7,337 nucleotides of DNA, from assembly GCA_900321145.1 (NCBI GenBank), contig ONVB01000292.1, positions 1 to 7,337 on the forward strand, read 5' to 3'. Below are positions 1-6,098 of the stretch, one piece after another. Position numbers and translations under genes: made by a program. This DNA is from an uncultured Eubacteriales bacterium. Its GTDB lineage: Bacteria > Bacillota > Clostridia > Lachnospirales > Lachnospiraceae. Position 1 is the stretch's first letter. Every line of letters starts with the position of its first letter. The notes under the pieces are model-generated. The model was not told where the DNA came from. It was given only the letters and a program-made list of their open reading frames with translations, and made no database searches.

Positions 1-1266
1 ACTGTCTATGGGCTCTGGTTCGGAGAGCACATCCACATTTATCTCCAGCGACAGCAGCTCGTCCCTCGTGATCGGATCAAACCTCGGGTCTTTGGTCGAA
101 GCGCTTATGGCGTTGACTATGATCTCATTTGCGACCATGCTCGTAACAGGTCCTATGGTCCCTATGCAGCCCCTTAAGCGTCCCTCCTTATGGATGGATA
201 CAAACACTCCCGCCTGCCTCTTTGTAAGCTCCTTTTTAAGCTCCTCACGCGCCTCGTCGGAAGCCTCTCCGGCAAGTATCCGCTCCCCGCTCGTCTCCCA
301 GGTTATCGGCTCGCCCGTGATTATATAATTCTCCAGAGAAAGTCTCGCAAGCCTTACATATCCGTCCTCTCTGTCCCTTGCGGCTCTGCGCCTTTCACGC
401 TCTCTTTCTTCCCATATATCAAGAAATGCCCTGTTCTCGTCCCTGATTTCTTCTCCCTGCGCATCCGTCCTGACCTTGTAGGTACACACACCGTACCCCA
501 CACCGGTCACATCCTGATGTGACAGCTTCTCTGTTTCCAGCTCTGTCCTGTCAAACGCTCCGGCCATGATCACAAAGGATCTGTGGCCGCACTCCGCTGC
601 CTTGTCAAGAAATGTCTCGTCGAAGTCAAAGAGCTCATCAAAGGAAGCCCTGCCCATCACGTCCATTATCCTTTCGTCATATACAGGCCCCTCCTTCGCA
701 AAGCCATACGGTCCGTAATCCTGAAGCTTGTGAGACAGATCTCCGCTCGCGATAAAAACCGCGCGTCTGTCTAACGCCTTAGACACTTTAGCTATCTCCA
801 TGCCGAGCTTATAGTGATAGCTCATTGAAAGTCCCGATAACCCTATCCTCACAAGCTTGAAATCAGTATACCTTTGAAGCAGGAAATAAAGCGGGACTAA
901 GGTACCGTGGTCAAGGGAAGCATCTCTTTCTCCGAGAGTTCCCGCAGGTATGACCGCACTCTTTGCCTCATCACACAACATGCTTACAAATTCCGTATCA
1001 TATGCCACCTGAGCCGATACCTGAGGGGCTCCGAACCTTGCAAAAGACCCCTCCGCGCCCTGCCCGGGCGAAATATGGAAGTAATCCGCATACATCACGC
1101 TGTGAGGCGAGGTTAAGATCACCGTGTCCGGCTTCAAGTCAGCCACAAACTGCGCCGCCTTCTCATAAGCCTTCGTCGTCTCCTCTATCTGCTTTTCTCC
1201 CCCTCTCCCGACCGCCGGTACGATCATCGGCGGATGAGGAACCATAATACCTGCTGCTATACCCAT
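1..1266 (-). CDS. amrA: AmmeMemoRadiSam system fusion protein: LigB/MEMO-like domain plus AMMECR1 domain (C-terminus off the left edge)
   Basis: The frame is open from ATG at 1266 to base 1: 422 codons without a stop, so the gene is 3'-truncated by the window. Residues 1-265 resemble the class III extradiol dioxygenase (LigB/MEMO) fold: HPP at 11-13, SPH ending at H55, DHGT around H120, SGDLSH ending at H179 and AECGHRSF around E225/C226. By family analogy, H11, H55 and E225 (or C226) would bind iron and H179 would be the catalytic base. Residues 285-301 form a charged, probably helical linker rich in Glu and Arg. From about 302 the AMMECR1 domain begins, with its signature LRGCIGT at 364-370. 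Fused homologues are about 460-470 aa, so roughly 40-50 residues are missing. The start is fixed by a strong AGGAGG site 7 nt upstream. The biochemical role is unknown; family names reflect co-occurrence with a radical SAM enzyme. No signal peptide is seen, so it is probably cytosolic. Family assignment is secure; function is not. Confidence 0.93.
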   Translation of the reverse strand, partial: MGIAAGIMVPHPPMIVPAVGRGGEKQIEETTKAYEKAAQFVADLKPDTVILTSPHSVMYADYFHISPGQGAEGSFARFGAPQVSAQVAYDTEFVSMLCDEAKSAVIPAGTLGERDASLDHGTLVPLYFLLQRYTDFKLVRIGLSGLSMSYHYKLGMEIAKVSKALDRRAVFIASGDLSHKLQDYGPYGFAKEGPVYDERIMDVMGRASFDELFDFDETFLDKAAECGHRSFVIMAGAFDRTELETEKLSHQDVTGVGYGVCTYKVRTDAQGEEIRDENRAFLDIWEERERERRRAARDREDGYVRLARLSLENYIITGEPITWETSGERILAGEASDEAREELKKELTKRQAGVFVSIHKEGRLRGCIGTIGPVTSMVANEIIVNAISASTKDPRFDPITRDELLSLEINVDVLSEPEPIDS

Positions 1267-1271
1267 ACAAA

Positions 1272-1280
1272 CACCTCCTA
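1272..1280 (-). promoter_or_regulatory. Ribosome binding site of the AMMECR1 fusion gene
   Basis: The minus strand reads TAGGAGGTG, a near-perfect anti-16S match, with AGGAGG 7 nt before the ATG at 1266. This decides the start. It lies directly against the 3' arm of the hairpin at 1282-1320. Confidence 0.85.
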
Positions 1281-1320
1281 AAAAGCGTATACGGTTATCA
1301 TAAATAACCGCATACGCTTT
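1280..1320 (-). terminator. Hairpin between polC and the AMMECR1 fusion gene: probable (leaky) terminator
   Basis: Arms 1282-1298 and 1304-1320 form a 17-bp stem with a 5-nt loop. The only irregular position (1291/1311) is an A-C mismatch in plus-strand RNA but a G-U wobble in minus-strand RNA, so the fold is continuous only in the sense direction of the genes. It starts 12 nt after the polC stop and is followed by a short U tract (five U, three of them in the stem). The weak tract and the immediately adjacent ribosome site suggest partial termination, RNA processing or mRNA end protection rather than a complete stop. Confidence 0.7.
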
Positions 1321-1332
1321 GTCAATGCTCGA

Positions 1333-4300
1333 TCAAAACAATCCAAACAGACTGTATTGATTGGTCTCTGGTATATCTCCGAGTATACCGAGTTCTGCCA
1401 TATCGTCAAGATTCGTCTTAGATACTTTAGCTCTTTCTCTTATCTCTTCCCTTGAAAGGAACTCGCCCTTCTTTGCCGCCTCCTCAAGCTGGACCGCTGC
1501 GGCAGGACCGAGTCCCGCTATACTCGACAGGCTCGGCATGATCTTGCCGTCTATGATCTGGAACCTGTCAGCCTTTGCCTTATATAAGTCGATAGGCATA
1601 AACTCTATGCCTCTTGCATACATCTCCTGCACAAGGCGCATATCCTTGATCGCATCCTTAATGGTGGCCGTCTGCTCCTCCTTCGGGATCTTCGCATACT
1701 CCGCCATATGCTCCTCAAGCTTCTCCTTGCCAAAGCACATAAGCCTGTAGTCAAAGCCCGAAGCCCTTATACTGTAGAAGGCCGTATAGTATGCAAGCGG
1801 GTACCTGACCTTGAACCATGCTATCCTCCACGCCATCATGACATAGGCCGCAGCATGGGCCTTGGGGAACATATACTGTATCTTGTTACAGGACCATATA
1901 TACCAGTCAGGCACATCATGGGCCTTCATATCCTCTACCCACTCTTCCCAGGCTTCCTTGCACTTGCCCTTCGCCACATTTCCCTTTCGCACATTCTCCA
2001 TGATCTTAAATGCGGTTCCCGGTTCGAGTCCCTTATATATCAGATAAGTCATAATGTCATCTCGTGTACAGATGGCGTCCGAAAGCAGGCAGGTGCCCTC
2101 CTTGATCAGCGTCTCCGCATTTCCGAGCCACACATCCGTGCCGTGCGAAAGGCCCGCTATACGCACCAGATCCGAGAAACCGTTCGGATTGGTGTCTATA
2201 AGCATCTGCATGGCAAAATCCGTACCAAACTCAGGGATACCCAGCGTACCGAGCTGAGTACCTCCTATATCCTCAGGCTTTATGTTAAGCGCGCTCGTAT
2301 TATGGAAGAGGCTCATGACATCCTTATCGTCTAACGGGATAGTCTTTGCGTCCACACCGGTCAGGTCCTCAAGCCGTCTGATCATGGTCGGATCGTCGTG
2401 CCCGAGTATATCGAGCTTTAGGAGGTTATGGTCTATGGAATGATACTCAAAATGCGTTGTGATTATATCGGTATTAGTATCATAAGCCGGGTGCTGTATG
2501 GGCGTAAACGAATATATCTCCTCATGTCTCGGGAGCACGATCATACCGCCCGGGTGCTGGCCCGTTGTCCTCTTTACTCCGGTGCAGCCCGCTGCCAGAC
2601 GCTCCATCTCGCAGTGTCTCCTTACCTGCTCATGCTCCCTTAAGTACTTCATGACAAAGCCGTAGGCTGTCTTGTCCGCAAGAGTACCTATGGTACCTGC
2701 TCTGAAGGCCTTCCCCTTTCCGAAGAGCTCTTCCGTATAGGCATGCGCTCTCGGCTGATATTCTCCCGAGAAATTAAGGTCTATATCAGGCTCCTTATCA
2801 CCCTTGAAGCCGAGGAATGTCTCAAAGGGGATGTCATGTCCCTCCTTGATCATCTTGTGCCCGCACTTTGGGCAATCGCAGTCGGGCATATCGCAGCCCG
2901 ACCGGCCGGCATAAGCCTTTACCGTCTCGGATTCAAAGTCCACGAAGTGACACTCGGGACATATATAATGCGCAGGCAGAGGATTAACCTCGGTTATGCC
3001 TGCCATGGTAGCCACAAAGGATGAGCCGACCGAACCTCTCGAACCAACCAGATAACCGTCGTCGTTAGACTTCCACACAAGCTTCTGGGCTATGATATAA
3101 AGCACGGCAAACCCGTTTGAGATAATAGAATGAAGCTCCTTCTTCAGTCTCGCATCCACTATCTCCGGAAGTTCATCACCATATATCTCATGTGCCTTGT
3201 TGTAGCAGATGTCCGTCAGCGTTTTATCCGAATCCTCAATTATCGGTGGTGCCTTATCCGGTCTTACCGGTGATATCTTCTCTATCATATCTGCGATGAG
3301 ATTTGAGTTGTCTACCACTATCCTTTTGGCCACGTCACTGCCGAGATACTTGAATTCCTCCAGCATCTCCTCTGTCGTCCTGAAGTAAAGAGGAGGATAA
3401 TTATCCGCTTCCTTGGCCTTCGCCCCGGGCTGTCCGCCGATTATGATCTTCATATATATCTCATCATCGGGATCGATAAAATGCACATCACCCGTTGCAA
3501 CCACCGGCTTTCCTGTCCTGTTGCCGAGCTCCACAATACGGCGGTTTATATCCTGCAGATCCTCATCGGAATTGACATTAAACTTATTATCACCTATGAA
3601 CTTCCTGTTGTTGCATACGGGCTGAACCTCAAAATAGTCATAGAAGTCCGCTATCCTCGGGATCTCGCCTTCATCCATCCCGTTCAGATAAGCCTGATAG
3701 ATCTCACCCTCCGAACAGCCCGAACCTATGATCAGGCCTTCTCTGTACTTGACTATCAGGCTCTTCGGTATCTTCGGTAGCTTATTAAAGTAGTTAAGAT
3801 GTCCCTCCGACACGAGCCTGTAAAGATTGACTCTGCCCGTCTCATTTTTGATAAGTATCGTGCAGTGCTTTGCCCTTGCCTTCTTTATCGCATCCGGATT
3901 ATGCGAACCGAGGCTGTTTAATCCTGCTATCGTATCTATACCCTTGGCCTTGATAAACTTGAGCATCTTGACAAATATAGCCGCGGTAACATCCGCATCG
4001 GCCACAGCTCTGTGGTGATGAGCATTTACCACTCCGAACTGCTTACAGAGCCTGTCAAGGTTGTAGCTTCCGAGCTCAGGCACAAGAACCTGCGCTATAG
4101 TCATAGTATCCAATATAGTCGGCTTCCACTCCGTTCCGAGCGTCTTCGCATAGTGTCTTATGAAACCCGTATCGAACTTTGCATTGTGCGCTACAACAAC
4201 CGCATCTCCCACGAAGTCAAGAAACTTAGGCAGAAGCTCCTCATAGGTAGGTGCATTCATGACCATCGCGTCGGTGATCGAAGTAAGCTGTGTTATATGG

Positions 4301-5886
4301 TACGGTATGGGTATCTCGGGGTTGATGAATTCCGAAAACTTGTCTATCACCTCGCCGTCCCTCACCTTGACAGCACCTATCTCTATGATCTTGTTTCTCG
4401 TCTCTGACAGACCTGTCGTCTCTATATCGAAAACCACATAATCCGTGCCGTCAAGTGTCTGTCCCTTTTCATTTTGCACGAAATCTATAAGGTCATCCAC
4501 CACGAAGGCTTCGAAGCCGTAAATAATCTTAAAGTCATCATCCTTTTTCAGGCAATGGTTTGCTACCGGGAAGGCCTGGACCCCGAACTTATCTGTTATG
4601 GCAACAGCCTTCATTCCCCATTCCTTTGCACGGCTTATGACCTTTCCCACATCGGCGACACTGTCCATATCGCTGTAAACAGTGTGCAGGTGGAGCTCCA
4701 CGCGCTTCTCGAGCGCATCGTCCATGCGCTTTTCCCTGAAATCATTTGTAAGCTTCACACCGACTACCGAGGATATGCACAGCTCCTTTGAATATGTATC
4801 GTAGAGCGGGATACCCTTCACTATAACAAATGCTCCCGGCTTCAACTCGGCAAGCATGGGATCATAATCTTCGGGAACCAGGAAAAGCTTGAACACGATA
4901 CTGTCCGTAAAATCGGTCAGCACGAAGGTCGCAAGAAACTTTCCGGACTTCTTAAGCTCCCTGCCCTCTGCGGATATTATCTGTCCGCGCACGACCACTT
5001 CGCCTATTCCGTCGAAGAGATCGCATATCTTGGTTTCTTCACCCTCGACATTTCGTCCGTAGATACAGTTTTCGTCGTAGTTTCCGCCCTTCTTCCCGTA
5101 CTTACCTCCCTTGTTCTTATCCCGGAACGTCTTCTTATCTTCCTTTTGCTTATCTTCCTTCTTATCCTCTCCGGCAGATACTTTTTCATTTTTTTCTACT
5201 GTCTTAGACGTTTTGTCTGTCTGGTTAGACACAGTCCTGGCATCGTCATCCTTTTTACTCTCCTCCGCCTCTTTCCTGTCCCTCATATCCCTGCGGCGGC
5301 TTTCTATCTCCTCTATCTCTCTGGCCAGTCTTCTTTCGTTGGCTTCCTTTAAGGTATTCTTGTGTTCCTCCGTGTAATCAAAGCCGACTCTGACCTCTAT
5401 CCCGAATCTCTCACTGTAGGTATCAACCAGGTATTGCTTTATGGTATCCGACATCATCCTTGCTATATCCGAGTCCGGAAGAGCGAGAGTGATTATCCCG
5501 TCGTTAAAATACCACTCCGCATGCCTGAGTATCCTGCCTGCCACCCTGCTCTTCTCATCAAGCTCGCAGAGGAAGCTGTCCTTATATACCTCGCATACAC
5601 TCTTTGCGTCATACTGCGCGGAAAGCTGAAAATGCTCTTCTATCTTAAGAGACCCCGCCTGTCCCGCAAAGACATGCTCACACAGCCTGTCCTCCAGCTC
5701 CTTTATGGCATACCTGTCTATGATATGCTCAGACTCGATCTGTATCCAAAGCTGTCGCTTTCTGTCATACATGGTAACGCTTTTAACCCATGCATTGCCC
5801 ACCTCGCTCCTTAAGCGTTCGCCCGGATCAAACCCCGGGAACACATCAAAGAGCAGTTCCCTTTTCCTTTCTTTTCCTTCTTCCAT
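1333..5886 (-). CDS. polC: DNA polymerase III alpha subunit, PolC type (replicase with built-in 3'-5' exonuclease)
   Basis: This is the replicative polymerase of Gram-positive bacteria, 1517 aa against about 1440 in Bacillus subtilis. Domain order: N-terminal region 1-185; charged low-complexity linker about 186-272; OB fold about 285-380; first part of the PHP domain from HLH 399-401; DEDD proofreading exonuclease inserted at about 482-645 (D487, E489, D572, H625, D630); rest of PHP to about 810 (H674, H696, D800, H802); then the polymerase core. The core has GSRGSVGSS at 948-956, a cysteine cluster (C976, C979, C998, C1003, C1005, C1008), catalytic D1034 and D1036 in PDIDLNF, D1159 in KLDILG, and GQHPGG around 1109-1114. 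A helix-hairpin-helix lies near 1455-1470, and QYSLF at 1510-1514 is a probable sliding-clamp motif. The PHP motif usually reading TDH is TDK here (K433). A strong AAGGAGG site 7 nt upstream sets the start. Proofreading and polymerase residues are intact, so the enzyme should be functional. Confidence 0.98.
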   Translation of the reverse strand: MEEGKERKRELLFDVFPGFDPGERLRSEVGNAWVKSVTMYDRKRQLWIQIESEHIIDRYAIKELEDRLCEHVFAGQAGSLKIEEHFQLSAQYDAKSVCEVYKDSFLCELDEKSRVAGRILRHAEWYFNDGIITLALPDSDIARMMSDTIKQYLVDTYSERFGIEVRVGFDYTEEHKNTLKEANERRLAREIEEIESRRRDMRDRKEAEESKKDDDARTVSNQTDKTSKTVEKNEKVSAGEDKKEDKQKEDKKTFRDKNKGGKYGKKGGNYDENCIYGRNVEGEETKICDLFDGIGEVVVRGQIISAEGRELKKSGKFLATFVLTDFTDSIVFKLFLVPEDYDPMLAELKPGAFVIVKGIPLYDTYSKELCISSVVGVKLTNDFREKRMDDALEKRVELHLHTVYSDMDSVADVGKVISRAKEWGMKAVAITDKFGVQAFPVANHCLKKDDDFKIIYGFEAFVVDDLIDFVQNEKGQTLDGTDYVVFDIETTGLSETRNKIIEIGAVKVRDGEVIDKFSEFINPEIPIPYHITQLTSITDAMVMNAPTYEELLPKFLDFVGDAVVVAHNAKFDTGFIRHYAKTLGTEWKPTILDTMTIAQVLVPELGSYNLDRLCKQFGVVNAHHHRAVADADVTAAIFVKMLKFIKAKGIDTIAGLNSLGSHNPDAIKKARAKHCTILIKNETGRVNLYRLVSEGHLNYFNKLPKIPKSLIVKYREGLIIGSGCSEGEIYQAYLNGMDEGEIPRIADFYDYFEVQPVCNNRKFIGDNKFNVNSDEDLQDINRRIVELGNRTGKPVVATGDVHFIDPDDEIYMKIIIGGQPGAKAKEADNYPPLYFRTTEEMLEEFKYLGSDVAKRIVVDNSNLIADMIEKISPVRPDKAPPIIEDSDKTLTDICYNKAHEIYGDELPEIVDARLKKELHSIISNGFAVLYIIAQKLVWKSNDDGYLVGSRGSVGSSFVATMAGITEVNPLPAHYICPECHFVDFESETVKAYAGRSGCDMPDCDCPKCGHKMIKEGHDIPFETFLGFKGDKEPDIDLNFSGEYQPRAHAYTEELFGKGKAFRAGTIGTLADKTAYGFVMKYLREHEQVRRHCEMERLAAGCTGVKRTTGQHPGGMIVLPRHEEIYSFTPIQHPAYDTNTDIITTHFEYHSIDHNLLKLDILGHDDPTMIRRLEDLTGVDAKTIPLDDKDVMSLFHNTSALNIKPEDIGGTQLGTLGIPEFGTDFAMQMLIDTNPNGFSDLVRIAGLSHGTDVWLGNAETLIKEGTCLLSDAICTRDDIMTYLIYKGLEPGTAFKIMENVRKGNVAKGKCKEAWEEWVEDMKAHDVPDWYIWSCNKIQYMFPKAHAAAYVMMAWRIAWFKVRYPLAYYTAFYSIRASGFDYRLMCFGKEKLEEHMAEYAKIPKEEQTATIKDAIKDMRLVQEMYARGIEFMPIDLYKAKADRFQIIDGKIMPSLSSIAGLGPAAAVQLEEAAKKGEFLSREEIRERAKVSKTNLDDMAELGILGDIPETNQYSLFGLF

Positions 5887-5893
5887 TCTTCTT

Positions 5894-5900
5894 CCTCCTT
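5894..5900 (-). promoter_or_regulatory. Ribosome binding site of polC
   Basis: The minus strand reads AAGGAGG followed by 7 nt and the ATG at 5886. This near-ideal site supports the chosen polC start. Confidence 0.85.
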
Positions 5901-5921
5901 AGGATTCACTGTGTTCTTCAC

Positions 5922-5940
5922 ATAGCACTTTTTTTGCTAC
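5922..5940. repeat. 19-bp imperfect direct repeat, copy 1 (polC leader)
   Basis: This stretch matches 6034-6052 at 16 of 19 positions in the same orientation; both end in a T run followed by GCTAC on the plus strand. Copy 1 can itself form a small 5-bp stem (5923-5927 with 5935-5939) around a T-rich loop. It lies in the presumed polC leader. It may be a degenerate duplicate of the terminator edge; no function is known. Confidence 0.45.
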
Positions 5941-5975
5941 GCACAGTCCATAAAATACTGTAAGCGGGCAGGGAA

Positions 5976-5990
5976 GATGCGGACCGCATC
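5976..5990. promoter_or_regulatory. 15-bp perfect palindrome (7+1+7) in the polC leader, possible operator or RNA hairpin
   Basis: GATGCGG and CCGCATC flank a single central base. In minus-strand RNA, flanking GCAG and CTGC segments could extend the stem around a small bulge. It lies between the candidate promoter and polC. It could be a protein binding site or part of a leader structure; the sequence does not decide between them. Confidence 0.4.
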
Positions 5991-6014
5991 CTGCTCGCGC
6001 GCCTATAAACTAAG

Positions 6015-6046
6015 AAAGCACTATAGATAAACTATAGTGCTTTTTT
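6015..6046. terminator. Perfect 12-bp hairpin with T tract, probable terminator after patB or leader hairpin of polC
   Basis: Arms 6015-6026 and 6032-6043 pair perfectly around a 5-nt loop. On the plus strand six T follow (6041-6046), a classic intrinsic terminator shape, but no plus-strand gene precedes it. On the minus strand the tract is weaker (TTTCTTAGTTT), still plausible for ending the patB transcript, whose stop is 55 nt upstream. It would sit at the very 5' end of any transcript starting from the promoter candidate at 6060-6068. Confidence 0.7.
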
Positions 6047-6052
6047 CGCTAC
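6034..6052. repeat. 19-bp imperfect direct repeat, copy 2 (overlaps the hairpin)
   Basis: It matches 5922-5940 at 16 of 19 positions, 112 bp away. It covers the right arm of the 6015-6043 stem and the adjoining T tract, so the other copy looks like a partial duplicate of this terminator edge. Confidence 0.45.
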
Positions 6053-6059
6053 ATCATAG

Positions 6060-6068
6060 ATTATAACA
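6060..6068 (-). promoter_or_regulatory. Extended -10 promoter candidate for polC
   Basis: The minus strand reads TGTTATAAT: a consensus TATAAT (6060-6065) with the TG of an extended -10 element one base upstream. No good -35 hexamer lies at 16-18 nt spacing, which extended -10 promoters can tolerate. Initiation would be expected near 6053, giving a polC leader of about 165 nt that begins just before the 6015-6043 hairpin. The AT-rich setting raises the odds of a chance match. Confidence 0.5.
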
Positions 6069-6098
6069 CCATTTTTCAAAAAATAAAGGGGATTTTTA

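Noticed and set aside
8..1247. Several plus-strand ORFs of 63-110 codons at the left end
   Set aside because: All are antisense to the continuous minus-strand frame with LigB and AMMECR1 motifs. They look like the only ORFs only because the true gene runs off the edge.
1708..2334. Plus-strand ORF of 208 codons opposite polC
   Set aside because: It lies entirely antisense to highly conserved PolC polymerase sequence. Its product has no recognisable domain, and its length follows from the codon pattern of the real gene.
5004..5189. Minus-strand 61-codon ORF within polC
   Set aside because: It is an alternative frame over the Lys/Glu-rich linker, where low complexity yields basic Arg/Lys-rich readings in other frames; there is no separate support for it.
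5129..5280. Repetitive CTTCCTT and CTTATCTTC stretches as a DNA repeat array
   Set aside because: These are Lys/Glu/Asp codons of the charged PolC linker read from the other strand; there is no regular unit length.
5944..5970. Second polC promoter around TATTTT or TTACAG on the minus strand
   Set aside because: No acceptable pair of -35 and -10 hexamers at 16-18 nt spacing; much weaker than the extended -10 at 6060-6068.
5887..6046. A small plus-strand RNA ending at the T6 tract (6041-6046)
   Set aside because: The plus-strand terminator shape is good, but no convincing plus-strand promoter was found upstream within the intergenic region, so the RNA cannot be supported from sequence.
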